53,035 nucleotides of DNA from an uncultured Verrucomicrobiota bacterium (GCA_946186275.1 CAMHMO010000008.1:1-53035); one strand, 5' to 3'; shown: positions 35,276 through 43,666, numbered from the stretch's first letter. Program-made: numbers and translations. The notes: generated by a model from the letters alone, not told the origin.

Positions 35276-36258
35276 TTAACGCGACGCAAACGCCCGCGCC
35301 AACTGCTCCATATCAACCGTCATCGCGTTAAATTCCAGACGCGGGATACCGAGTTGCATGCATTCGCGGCAGGTTGCGCTTTCACTATGCAGCCGTTGCC
35401 ATTTTTCCGGCGTCATTTCAAAGACGTCGCCGAGATCTTCATCAACCAAACAGCACAGAACACAACGACCGTCGGCATCGATGGTTAAATTGGGTGCCAT
35501 GGGACAGCGGGTTGTCGGTTTCAGGTTTCCCATGCCGACGCCCGTCAGTAAATCCCGTGCGACATTGTTCAAATACTCTCTGTCCAAAGTTCCCTGCAAA
35601 AAATCTTTTAACTTTTCCCAATCGTTAATGACCGCAAAAACGGGATGGCAGACGATGTTCAGCGTCTTTGCAAAATCATATGCCGCCTGCAGTTCGTGCA
35701 AATTGAACTGATAGACATGAAAGTAGATATAGAATTCACCAACAAAGCCGTGTTGTCGGAACGTACGAACGATGATTTCGATATTTTTCTTAATGCGATC
35801 GAAATCAAAGCGGTGAATTTTGTCGTATGACGCCTGACTGAAACCGCACATCGAAAACTTTACAAAACCGATGTTCGAAGCGTCGAAACTATCGGGCAGT
35901 TTCGGCAAAACGGCGGCGTTGGTGCTGAGCGCGACAAGACAGTTTTCTTTTTTTGAAATTTCGATGATTTTCGCAAATTCCGGATGCAACATCGGGTCGC
36001 CCCAGTTGTAAAGGTGAATTTTTGTCCCTTCTTCGACAAACCCCTGTGCTTTCAAATAACGCAAAACACGTTCGAACAACGAAATTTCGATAAACTTTGC
36101 GCGCCTGTTACATTGCGGGGGGGGGGGGTCTTGTTGCGGTTACGGAATCCCGTTTGGCAGTAATAACACTGCGCATTGCAAACGTTGCAAATGTCAAACG
36201 CCAAATGTTTTTCGGTATATTGGGAAAAAGTCGAAGACGGTGAGGCGGCGTTTGACAT
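35276..36258 (-). pseudogene. radical SAM/SPASM enzyme gene, frameshifted at a C12 tract (probable phase-OFF allele)
   Basis: From ATG 36258 the frame encodes the radical SAM start with the [4Fe-4S] motif CNAQCYYC, then RNRNK. It enters 12 C residues (36128-36117) and goes out of frame after T-P-P-P, ending at about 68 codons. The remaining enzyme (SAM barrel with GDPMLHPEF, STNAAVLP; SPASM-like CVLCC and CRECMQLG) continues in the -1/+2 frame to a stop at 35276. With 10 or 13 C the two parts fuse to one protein of about 327 residues. Such SPASM proteins modify peptides or small molecules and occur in surface-polysaccharide loci. The role here is unknown; the adjacent formyltransferase suggests a sugar or nucleotide-sugar. 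A sequencing error in the tract cannot be excluded. Confidence 0.85.
36117..36128. repeat. homopolymer G12 (C12 on the coding strand) inside the radical SAM gene
   Basis: Twelve consecutive G on the plus strand lie exactly where the radical SAM frame breaks. This is by far the longest homopolymer I noticed here, and of a type known for slipped-strand variation. Frame restoration needs a number of C equal to 1 modulo 3. Confidence 0.97.
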
Positions 36259-36273
36259 AAAAAACTTTCCCGA

Positions 36274-36302
36274 ATTTTTTCGAAAAATACGGATGTTTTC
36301 AA
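36274..36302 (-). promoter_or_regulatory. candidate promoter of the radical SAM gene
   Basis: On the minus strand TTGAAA (36302-36297), a 17-base spacer and AAAAAT (36279-36274) lie 15 bases before the ATG, with GGGAAAG as a possible ribosome site between them. The -10 is weak. Confidence 0.35.
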
Positions 36303-36355
36303 GGAAAAAAACGCTACATCAAAAGTATATCCGAACGGCTTTGCGAGGCATTGTT

Positions 36356-37402
36356 TCACCGATCCGATTTTGGATTGTTTCTTTCGAGTATCTCTTCAAT
36401 CCACCGTCGATGCGGACCACTCAGAACAACGGTATCCAACCGTTGAAGCGGGAACCATCGGCATCCCTCAAACGGCGGCGTTTTGAAAAATGCTTCCGAA
36501 CGGTTTCCGTTCGTCGATGAGTGCGGTTGATAAACAACTTCCGTGTAAGTTGTATTCGCAACGGTACGTTTGGCGCGAAAAAGTTCCCTTAAATTCGAAA
36601 ATTGCGCTCGTCGGCCGTCGTTCAATTCCGGCAATTCCCACAGGGCCTCCCCGCCACCGATGCGCGACGGTTCCAAAAGTAATTTCCCGTTTATGAAGAG
36701 CCACAGGCGGTTGACGGTTTTTTTAAAGTGCGGTGTCGGTTGAAAGCGTGGGCAGGCTCCGACGGTATGTTCGCGAAAGGCTTTACAAAGCGTTCGGATC
36801 GGACAATGTTCGCAGTCGGGTGCCGTCGGCGTGCATACAACGGCTCCCAATTCCATCATTGCTTCGTTAAAGCTTCCCGCCTGCTCTTTATCCAATAGGA
36901 ATTGTGCATGCGGCGTCGCCCAAACGATCGCGGCGGATTTGGAGGGAAAATTTTCGGAATAATTAAAAACCCGCGCCAATACCCGCACGACATTGCCGTC
37001 AACAACGGCAATCGGTTCGTTCCAAGCGATGCTCGCAATCGCGGCGGCGGTGTAGGAGCCGATGCCGGGGCAATGCAACAATTCACGATACGACCGCGGC
37101 GGATTTTGGGCAAAACGTTTCGCAGTTTGATGCAAATGCCGCGTGCGCGCATAATATCCGAGACCTGACCATGCATGCAGGACGGCTTCTTTGGGTGCGG
37201 ACGCAAGAACTTCAAAGTTCGGGAATACCTCCATCCAACGCTCAAAGTACGGCAGGACGGTTTTTACCTGCGTCTGTTGAAGCATGAATTCCGAGACAAC
37301 GGTTTTGTACAAAGACGACTCGCGTCGCCACGGCAAATCGCGCGCGTTTTGTCGGAACCATTGCAACAACATACGGCAGAAAGAATGTTCAAAATCGGGC
37401 AT
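36356..37402 (-). CDS. mutY: A/G-specific adenine glycosylase MutY
   Basis: A 348-residue base-excision enzyme that removes adenine opposite 8-oxoguanine. Seen: SEFMLQQTQV with the catalytic Glu, helix-hairpin-helix CPGIGSYTAAAIAS, catalytic Asp in VVDGNVVRVLAR, and the iron-sulfur cluster C-x6-C-x2-C-x5-C in CTPTAPDCEHCPIRTLC. The C-terminal part (from about 225) is the NUDIX-like 8-oxoG recognition domain (ALWELPE). Length normal. Stops about 97 bases before the radical SAM gene on the same strand. MutY reduces G:C to T:A changes, so it has no direct bearing on slippage of the nearby G tract. Confidence 0.97.
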   Translation of the reverse strand: MPDFEHSFCRMLLQWFRQNARDLPWRRESSLYKTVVSEFMLQQTQVKTVLPYFERWMEVFPNFEVLASAPKEAVLHAWSGLGYYARTRHLHQTAKRFAQNPPRSYRELLHCPGIGSYTAAAIASIAWNEPIAVVDGNVVRVLARVFNYSENFPSKSAAIVWATPHAQFLLDKEQAGSFNEAMMELGAVVCTPTAPDCEHCPIRTLCKAFREHTVGACPRFQPTPHFKKTVNRLWLFINGKLLLEPSRIGGGEALWELPELNDGRRAQFSNLRELFRAKRTVANTTYTEVVYQPHSSTNGNRSEAFFKTPPFEGCRWFPLQRLDTVVLSGPHRRWIEEILERNNPKSDR

Positions 37403-37413
37403 TTTTCGGTTTC

Positions 37414-37442
37414 AGCGTAGGATGTTTGTGTGTTTTTGCCAA
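37414..37442 (-). promoter_or_regulatory. promoter of mutY
   Basis: On the minus strand TTGGCA (37442-37437), a 17-base spacer and TACGCT (37419-37414) end 11 bases before the ATG, predicting a leader of about four to five bases. Confidence 0.45.
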
Positions 37443-37535
37443 AATTATTTCCTATGAGCAACGTTCCCGTCAACGAATGTGTTTGCGTGTTTGGATTGAT
37501 GCAAAAAGCGGTTGTTCTCTTAATGAAGTAAAACC

Positions 37536-39788
37536 ATGGAAACGGTGCATGTGCTTTCGACAACTTCCGCAGAAGAAAGTTTTGAACAGTTGCAAAATTG
37601 CATTCGCGACGCGTCTTCGTACGGCATCGTTGTACCGCGGACGCATTTTTTGGAACAATTTTTACGATTTTATCCCGAATTTCCGCGCGAACGGCTCTAT
37701 ACGCCGAGTTCGCTGTTAAACGTCTGCGGTTTGAAGCCCGTTCCGCCCGAAATCGCCCTGTTGTCGGAGCATTTCAACGAATTTGACGATCCGTCGTTTG
37801 TGGAATTTGAAGAAAAAGACTTCGATGCGTGGCTGAAACAGCAATCATATGCACTTTGGAATTTCGATTTGGAGGTAAAACCATCGTTTGAACGTTGTAT
37901 TCTGTTTGGATTTTCCAAAAAACAACAACAGTGCCTTGCGAGTGCTTTGAAATGTCTCGAGTTGTTCATTTTTCAACGGACATTTTCTCAAAATACATCC
38001 GCACACGAGTTGAACAATGTTTATCTTTACCCGTATCGAAGCATTGCAGACGGTTATGCATGGGTTGAGCGCATGAAGATGGAACACCCGAATGCCTGCG
38101 GTGTTTTGCTCCCGACCGCCGAGCCGTTGGTGACGTTGTTCCGAAAACCGTCGCCGAAGCGGGCTTTAGCGTGGGTAGATTGGCAGGAAGAAGGAACGAT
38201 CGGAAGTTTTTTGGCGTATGCACAAACACAAACCAATCCCGAAACTTTTCAGACATATCAGAAGGATTGCGATAAAGCGTTTCGGGACTGCCTGACGGAG
38301 AATTTTCATGTTTTGCGCGAATATCTTTTGCAAAACGGAAAAGCATGGATTGAACCGTTTGTGCGTTGCGATTTTCCCGCTTCCGCCGCTGTTGGCAACC
38401 ATATAACTTTGCTTCAAAACGCAAATCCGCCGTCGGAATTTGCAAATCCGTCCGCTTTGAAAAATTGTCCGTTGACGGTCACCAAGCGCGCGTTTTTTGC
38501 GTATCTGCGACGTTTTTTGCAGTATCGTTCGGGCTTTGAAGCGGATGTATTACGGTGGGACGAAGCCGTTTGGTTTCCGATAAGGGATGGTTTTATCCCG
38601 CAGGCGGTTTCAACGGGCAGCGAAACGGATGCAAACGTTTCGGCGTGGATGACGGAAGTCGTTTCCCGCGGCGGTTCGTTGCATTTGGGTGTGCCGTTAC
38701 GGGATCGAAACGGCGAACCGCTGCAACCGCTTTTGGAGAACACGACCGCGTCCGAAGACATTGAAACGGACGATGTATCATCTGATGAGGTTGATTTGCA
38801 GAAAGCATCGATAGAGACAAGGGTTGGCAGTCATTTCGCACAAACGATTGAAACCGATACGGACGGTCGTACGTACATAACGGTCAGCAATGCGTTGTCG
38901 GTTGCGGTGAGTAGTACGTACGAGCAACGTTCAAAAGCGAACATCCTGCGTTTTTCGGAATACGTTCGGGATGAAAAAACGGTTCCTCCCACCGTTCAAA
39001 CAAACCCGCAGGCAAAGGATACTTTGCGCATACCGACGGAGCTGATCCGTTTTTCCTGTAAAAACTGGGAACGTTTTTATCTTTGTCCGCGGAAAACGTG
39101 GCTGGAGAAAATTTTAAGAACCATCTCCGTTCCGTTGTACCCGACGGTATCAAAGGCTCTCTTTTTGGGTGAAAGCATTCACGATAATTTGATTTTTTCT
39201 CACCAACCGCGAGATTGGAACACATGGCGGGCGTCTATACAACAACGTTCCGATGCTCGTTGGCAACGCCTTTGCCAATGTAACGGCTCAGATAATATGT
39301 CCCTTCTGCGGCAACGGCATCAACGGGCATTGGAGTACAGTTTTACGATGGCGGAAGCGTGCGGGGAATTTTTGCACGACGATTGGCGGCTTTATTCCGA
39401 ATATGTCCTGCCGAAAGAGAGTTCATATACGGGGCGCATTGATCTGTTGGCGGTGCATGAGGAACAGCGAAAAATCACCGTCATTGATTACAAATCGGGG
39501 CTAAACGAAACTTTGACGCCAAGAGCGCTGAAAAGCGGTCACGGCTGGCAGCTGTTGCTGTACGGGCAGGCGATGCAAACGCTATATCCGATGTACGAGG
39601 TTGAATTGCGGATGATACTGCGAACGGGAGAGGCGAAAAGTCTGCGTTTGGATGAAGTCAATGATGCTGTTTCGCAAATGAACGCATGGATTGAGGAATT
39701 TCGCCAATCGGGTCTGTACGAAGACCTGCCGGATGAAAATCCCGAAACGCTCCCGTTGGCGTTTTGCGGAGAAACGTGCAGATATTGA
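37536..39788 (+). CDS. RecB-family PD-(D/E)XK exonuclease, AddB-like
   Basis: A 750-residue protein whose C-terminal 250 residues form a RecB-type nuclease: His in GESIHDNL, Asp in TGRIDLLAV and the Asp-x-Lys in TVIDYKSG, then the QLLLYGQAM motif. A conserved LCPRKTWLEK before it and CGETCRY at the extreme C-terminus look like three of the four cysteines of the AddB iron-sulfur staple; the fourth would fall just past the stop codon. The N-terminal 480 residues keep an AddB-like outline (inactive helicase) but no Walker A motif. It probably works in double-strand-break repair with a helicase partner not present here. Convergent with maf, four bases apart. Confidence 0.8.
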   Translation: METVHVLSTTSAEESFEQLQNCIRDASSYGIVVPRTHFLEQFLRFYPEFPRERLYTPSSLLNVCGLKPVPPEIALLSEHFNEFDDPSFVEFEEKDFDAWLKQQSYALWNFDLEVKPSFERCILFGFSKKQQQCLASALKCLELFIFQRTFSQNTSAHELNNVYLYPYRSIADGYAWVERMKMEHPNACGVLLPTAEPLVTLFRKPSPKRALAWVDWQEEGTIGSFLAYAQTQTNPETFQTYQKDCDKAFRDCLTENFHVLREYLLQNGKAWIEPFVRCDFPASAAVGNHITLLQNANPPSEFANPSALKNCPLTVTKRAFFAYLRRFLQYRSGFEADVLRWDEAVWFPIRDGFIPQAVSTGSETDANVSAWMTEVVSRGGSLHLGVPLRDRNGEPLQPLLENTTASEDIETDDVSSDEVDLQKASIETRVGSHFAQTIETDTDGRTYITVSNALSVAVSSTYEQRSKANILRFSEYVRDEKTVPPTVQTNPQAKDTLRIPTELIRFSCKNWERFYLCPRKTWLEKILRTISVPLYPTVSKALFLGESIHDNLIFSHQPRDWNTWRASIQQRSDARWQRLCQCNGSDNMSLLRQRHQRALEYSFTMAEACGEFLHDDWRLYSEYVLPKESSYTGRIDLLAVHEEQRKITVIDYKSGLNETLTPRALKSGHGWQLLLYGQAMQTLYPMYEVELRMILRTGEAKSLRLDEVNDAVSQMNAWIEEFRQSGLYEDLPDENPETLPLAFCGETCRY

Positions 39789-39792
39789 CGTA

Positions 39793-40368
39793 CTATTCCT
39801 GTGGCAGTGCTTTTAAAATCTTCCGAAACGCTTCCGTCGGAAAACCGGATACATTCGATTGCGAACCTTCCAAATGCACAAAGGTTTGCGTCAACGGATG
39901 ACGAATAGTGTAGGAACCGGCGCTTTTTAAAGGCTTCACTTCATCCAAATAACGGTCGATGAAAGTGTCGTTAATCGGGTCAAAGGTAACTTTTGTTTCG
40001 ACGATCGTCGAATAACAAAAATTTGCCGATTTACACATAATCTCCAATCCCGTGACCGCCGAATGCGTCTTCCCCGACAGCAGTTGCAACGTACGTTTGG
40101 CATCGGCAAGATCCTTCGGTTTATTGAAGACAATTGAGCCAAAGATCGCTACCGTATCGGCGCCGATCACCCACGCGTCTGGAAATTGTTCCGCAACAAA
40201 AGACGCTTTCAGATGTGCATTGGTTTGCGGTACCCAAAGGGGCGGATTATTGCCGGGCTCGTGTACTTCGTCAACATCGGGCGAAATGCACCGAAATTCG
40301 GGTATGATTTCTGAAAGAAGTCGTTTCCGCTCGGGAGAGGAGGAGGCTAAAATCCAGGTGCGTTGCAT
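39793..40368 (-). CDS. maf: Maf-family nucleotide pyrophosphatase
   Basis: A 191-residue house-cleaning enzyme that hydrolyses non-canonical or canonical nucleoside triphosphates (dTTP/UTP type). Motifs: ILASSSPERKRLL (N-terminal substrate loop), VIGADTVAIF (catalytic Asp), NKPKDLADAKRTLQLLSGKTHSAVTG, GSYTIRHP and SNVSGFPTE. The ATG at 40368 fits the family start and has AAAGGA six bases upstream; a frame start at 40440 would add 24 unlike residues. IRHP replaces the more common IQG-type motif, a small change at a conserved stretch. Read toward the nuclease gene. Confidence 0.95.
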   Translation of the reverse strand: MQRTWILASSSPERKRLLSEIIPEFRCISPDVDEVHEPGNNPPLWVPQTNAHLKASFVAEQFPDAWVIGADTVAIFGSIVFNKPKDLADAKRTLQLLSGKTHSAVTGLEIMCKSANFCYSTIVETKVTFDPINDTFIDRYLDEVKPLKSAGSYTIRHPLTQTFVHLEGSQSNVSGFPTEAFRKILKALPQE

Positions 40369-40616
40369 AAAAAATCCTTTGTTGTTTTTTAAGTTCGGCA
40401 TTCTCTCTTTAAAGAAAAGAACGCCGCCATCTCCTATCATTTATCTATTCGGATTGCAACATTAAACGTTTTTTATGCGCGCGGATTTTCGGAAATGAAC
40501 GTTCACACAGGATTGAAAACTGCGGATTGCGCGAACTGTTTTGCATACGCCGCTCCTTTGAACGGCACCCGAGGCTTCCGCGTGTATTTTTGCTTCCAAA
40601 ACTGCGTACTTTGCTC

Positions 40617-41144
40617 TTACGAACCGCATCCGCAATTGCCGTTTGAGTGTCCGCCGTCAGACGCGCTTTCGTTGCAACAACAACCGCAGGAGGTGGCGCT
40701 TCCGTTGCTTATATCGGAACCCGTCGGTTGATTTAACGCTTTCAGAAACGCATGCCATGCCAGGGTCGCGCATTTGATGCGCATGGGAAACTTTCGCACC
40801 CCGAGCAAGGCTTCCAGTTCGCCCAAATTTTCGGGTTGTTCCGCCGTCGCGTCGTTAAGCCATTTTAAAATCTTTTGCGCGTCCTTTTCGGCATCCGCGG
40901 TTGTTTGACCTTCCAATCGCAACGTCATCAACGACGCGGAAGCTTTGCAAATCGCGCACCCCTGACCCGTGAAGGAAATTTCCTTTATTTTGCCATCCTC
41001 AATCCGCAGATACACGGTTATTTCGTCGCCGCAGAGCGGATTGTGTCCGTCGGATTGATGCGTCGGATGCGGCAGGGCGTGAAAATTATGCGGTTGCTCG
41101 TTGTGTGCCAGCAACGTTTCTCTGTAAATTTCAAGCGAGTTCAT
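40617..41144 (-). CDS. sufU: SufU-type iron-sulfur sulfurtransferase with Cys-rich tail
   Basis: A 175-residue SufU protein that takes sulfur from SufS for Fe-S cluster assembly (Zn-bound in Gram-positives). The three ligand cysteines are in CGDEI, QGCAICKAS and IKCATLAWH, with Asp next to the first. Family members are about 145-150 residues. Here an additional tail of about 28 residues (SCGCCCNES, NGNCGCGS) contains six cysteines and Gly/Ser, and may bind extra metal or store sulfur. Its ATG overlaps the sufS stop (ATGA). No sufBCD genes in the window. Confidence 0.95.
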   Translation of the reverse strand: MNSLEIYRETLLAHNEQPHNFHALPHPTHQSDGHNPLCGDEITVYLRIEDGKIKEISFTGQGCAICKASASLMTLRLEGQTTADAEKDAQKILKWLNDATAEQPENLGELEALLGVRKFPMRIKCATLAWHAFLKALNQPTGSDISNGSATSCGCCCNESASDGGHSNGNCGCGS

Positions 41145-42394
41145 TTCTTAAAAACATTAACGGCGTATTCCAAAGCTTCCGCGAGACGATCGACATCCTC
41201 GCACGTGTTATACATGCCGAACGAAGCGCGTACCACGCCGCTCGGACAGTTGAGGCGTCTCATCAGCGGCTGACAGCAGTGATAGCCGGCGCGCAAAGCG
41301 ATATTTTTATCGCACACAAGCCCGGCAACGTCATGCGAATGCAACCCGTCGACCAAAAATGACACCACCGCGGTACGTTGCGGAGGATTCCCGACCAAAT
41401 GCACGAACGGAAGTGATGACAGGGTTTTTTCGGCGTATTCAACCACCGCATCTTCCTGCGCCAGCAAATCGCTCCAATCAAATTGTCGTATGTAATCCAG
41501 CGCGGCTCCGAACCCGATAATATCCGCAACGGGCGGTGTCCCGGCTTCAAAACGAAACGGCACTTCGGCGGGCGTAAAAGAGTCAACGGTAACCGTCTCC
41601 ATCATGGTACCTCCGCCGTGATGCGGAGGCAGTTCTTCCAACAAAGCGCGTTTGCCGTAAAAAAATCCCGCACCTCCCGGACCGTATGCCTTGTGAGACG
41701 AACCGACCAGAAAATCACAGTCCAAATCCTTTACGTTGATCGGAACATGCGCCAACGCCTGCGCCGCATCAACGACCACCAAGGTTCCGTTCACATGCGC
41801 GCGATCGACGATTTCCTTAATCGGCGGAACCAGACCCAACACGTTCGATAAATGCGAAACGGATAACAGCTTTGTCTTTTTGGTTAAAAGCGTATCCAGC
41901 TTTTTCAGATCCAAACAGCCGTTTTCGTCCAGCGTCCAGCCCTTGATGCGGATGCCGCGTTTCTTTTGTTGCATTTGCCACGGAATTTGATTGGCGTGAT
42001 GCTCCAACTCGGAAACAATCACCTCATCGCCCGGTTGAAAATAACGCTGCCCGATGATTTCCGCCAATGCATTCAATCCTTCCGTCGCACCGCATGTGAA
42101 AACAATCTCTTCTGGACAGGATGCACCGATGAAAGTTGCCAAACGATCGCGTACGCCTTCATACACTTCCGTCGCACGCTGTCCCCATTCGTAATAACTG
42201 CGATGGACGTTGGTGTTATAGTGCGTGTAGAAATCAACCAGCGCATCAATAACGCACTGCGGCTTCTGTGTCGTCGCCGAACTGTCCAGCCAAACGATCG
42301 AACGCCCCTCGGCGTCGCACTGATTTAATGCCGGAAAATCTTTTCGAACAACATCCGGTTCGAAACGCCTCCCTGTTTGTCGAACGTCACACAT
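41141..42394 (-). CDS. sufS: cysteine desulfurase SufS
   Basis: A 417-residue PLP enzyme of the class II (SufS/CsdA) cysteine desulfurases, releasing sulfane sulfur from cysteine. Recognised: WLDSSATTQKP, CGATEGLNALA, SELEHHANQIPW, VDAAQALAH, the PLP lysine in GSSHKAYGPGG and the active-site Cys in RAGYHCCQPLM. Length and order are standard. Cotranscribed with sufU, its sulfur acceptor, by a four-base overlap. The tRNA-Gln gene lies just upstream. Confidence 0.97.
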   Translation of the reverse strand: MCDVRQTGRRFEPDVVRKDFPALNQCDAEGRSIVWLDSSATTQKPQCVIDALVDFYTHYNTNVHRSYYEWGQRATEVYEGVRDRLATFIGASCPEEIVFTCGATEGLNALAEIIGQRYFQPGDEVIVSELEHHANQIPWQMQQKKRGIRIKGWTLDENGCLDLKKLDTLLTKKTKLLSVSHLSNVLGLVPPIKEIVDRAHVNGTLVVVDAAQALAHVPINVKDLDCDFLVGSSHKAYGPGGAGFFYGKRALLEELPPHHGGGTMMETVTVDSFTPAEVPFRFEAGTPPVADIIGFGAALDYIRQFDWSDLLAQEDAVVEYAEKTLSSLPFVHLVGNPPQRTAVVSFLVDGLHSHDVAGLVCDKNIALRAGYHCCQPLMRRLNCPSGVVRASFGMYNTCEDVDRLAEALEYAVNVFKK

Positions 42395-42410
42395 AATCCA
42401 TTCCCTTTAC

Positions 42411-42484
42411 TGGCTGCCCGACAAGGATTCGAACCTCGACTGAATGGACCAAAACCACGTGTGCTACCGTTACACTATCGGGCA
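42411..42484 (-). tRNA. tRNA-Gln (TTG anticodon)
   Basis: Read on the minus strand, the 74 bases fold as a tRNA: acceptor stem TGCCCGA/TCGGGCA, D arm with AGTGTAACGGTAGC, anticodon loop TTTTGGT giving TTG, T arm with GGTTCGAATCC and an encoded 3' GCCA. The U1-A72 pair is typical of tRNA-Gln. It lies between sufS and the SemiSWEET gene, about 16 bases upstream of sufS. Confidence 0.95.
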
Positions 42485-42500
42485 AACACCTATGTTCAGG

Positions 42501-42527
42501 TTGACGAAACGCGCGTTCGTTCGTCAA
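42501..42527. other. perfect hairpin between tRNA-Gln and the SemiSWEET gene
   Basis: TTGACGAA (42501-42508) pairs with TTCGTCAA (42520-42527) around an 11-base CG-rich loop. It may be an operator for either side or a terminator without a proper T run. Confidence 0.45.
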
Positions 42528-42606
42528 GCGTGTTTTGCGCAATCGGACGTCCGAAACGGCAAAAAACTTGAAAAAACGAATTTTTACGCTTCATACTGAG
42601 AGCGAG

Positions 42607-42858
42607 ATGAAGAATTTTTTCTGGGCGCTGGCGTTTGTAACGACTCTCATCGGTTTTATCCCGCAGATTATCAAAGCGTATCGGACAAAATCCATGAAGG
42701 ACGTTTCGATGTTTATGCTTGTCAACTGCTGGGTTTGTGCGTTCGCATGGCTGGTCTACGGTTTTTGTATTTCCGATTCGGGATTGATTTTGAGTGAAAT
42801 TTTTTGCCTTATCGTCACGACGGTTTCCATCATGCAAAAGATGGCGTATGATCGTTGA
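42607..42858 (+). CDS. SemiSWEET/PQ-loop transporter
   Basis: An 83-residue membrane protein with three helices and the PQ motif (GFIPQIIKAYRTKSMKDVSM), the SemiSWEET architecture; these homodimerise to move small sugars or related solutes. ATG 42607 gives the family length; a frame start at 42535 adds 24 residues of unrelated sequence. The last 11 bases overlap the thiamine pyrophosphokinase gene, so both proteins are made together. This pairing suggests that thiamine or a thiamine-related solute might be the transported compound. Confidence 0.85.
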   Translation: MKNFFWALAFVTTLIGFIPQIIKAYRTKSMKDVSMFMLVNCWVCAFAWLVYGFCISDSGLILSEIFCLIVTTVSIMQKMAYDR

Positions 42859-43474
42859 CGAAAGCCGTTATCGTTCCGTTCTGTGTCTAGACGGGGAACT
42901 GCCGCTTGAATTTTTAAACCAAACGCGTCTGCCGCTGATTGCCGCCGACGGTGCGGCAAACACGCTCACCGCGAATGGTTTGCAACCGTCGGTGATCGTC
43001 GGCGATTGCGACAGCGTACGGACGGAATTGTTGGAACAATATCCGCACGTTTGCGACCGTTCGCAGGATACGACGGATTTCGAAAAAGCGTTTGCGTGCC
43101 TGAAAAAAGAAAATTTACTGCCGACGATTGTGGTCGGTATGAGCGGCGGTTGTTTGGACAGAATTTTGTCGAACGTTTTTATCTTCTCTCAAACCGATGC
43201 ACTTTTCCTGTCGGATACACTGATTGGTTTTGTGCTGACGGGAAAGCAAACCTTCGATTGGGAAGTTGATACCAAAGTTTCCTTGTTCGGTTGTCCGCAC
43301 GCAATCGTGACATCAAAAGGTTTAAAGTGGGAACTGAACCGCACGGAATTATCCTTCGGCGGTTTTCAATCGTGCTCCAATCGCGTTCAAACGTCGCCGT
43401 TGACGTTGGAGGTCGAAGGAAAAATTTTGGTATTTGTGTACCGTTGTGAAATTAAAGATGCGGGGAGTTTGTAA
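42848..43474 (+). CDS. thiN: thiamine pyrophosphokinase
   Basis: A 208-residue TPK that converts thiamine to thiamine pyrophosphate with ATP. Domain order is ALR-like catalytic (LIAADGAANTL, VIVGDCDSV in place of the usual GDLDS, QDTTDFEKA, GMSGGCLDRILSN) and C-terminal thiamine-binding (KVSLFG, GLKWEL, SNRV). The ATG at 42848 overlaps the SemiSWEET stop; a further-upstream frame start would run through that gene. Translationally coupled to the transporter. Confidence 0.9.
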   Translation: MIVDESRYRSVLCLDGELPLEFLNQTRLPLIAADGAANTLTANGLQPSVIVGDCDSVRTELLEQYPHVCDRSQDTTDFEKAFACLKKENLLPTIVVGMSGGCLDRILSNVFIFSQTDALFLSDTLIGFVLTGKQTFDWEVDTKVSLFGCPHAIVTSKGLKWELNRTELSFGGFQSCSNRVQTSPLTLEVEGKILVFVYRCEIKDAGSL

Positions 43475-43666
43475 AAAGACGGTAATGCCTTTGCGGATAC
43501 GACGGCTTTTGTGTTTCGGGAAGCAAAACGTTTGATTGCATTCATTTGGCGATCGATGGTTCTTCGGCAGATGAACGCCGTTTTTGTTGAACCGTCGTTG
43601 CATGGAAAACTTTCCTCCGCTTTTCCGATTGCGATTTTCGCCTCTCCAACCCACCATGGTTGTACG

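Noticed and set aside
39781-39791. TGA at the end of the RecB-like nuclease read as selenocysteine or recent truncation of the fourth cluster cysteine.
   Set aside because: The frame beyond the stop runs directly into the opposing maf gene and shows no conserved extension; no selenocysteine insertion hairpin was seen.
42596-42601. CTGAGA, a motif of TPP riboswitches, just before the SemiSWEET-thiN genes.
   Set aside because: The second TPP element (an ACCTGATC/TGGATAATGCCAGCG-like block) is missing, and the motif lies only five bases before the ATG.
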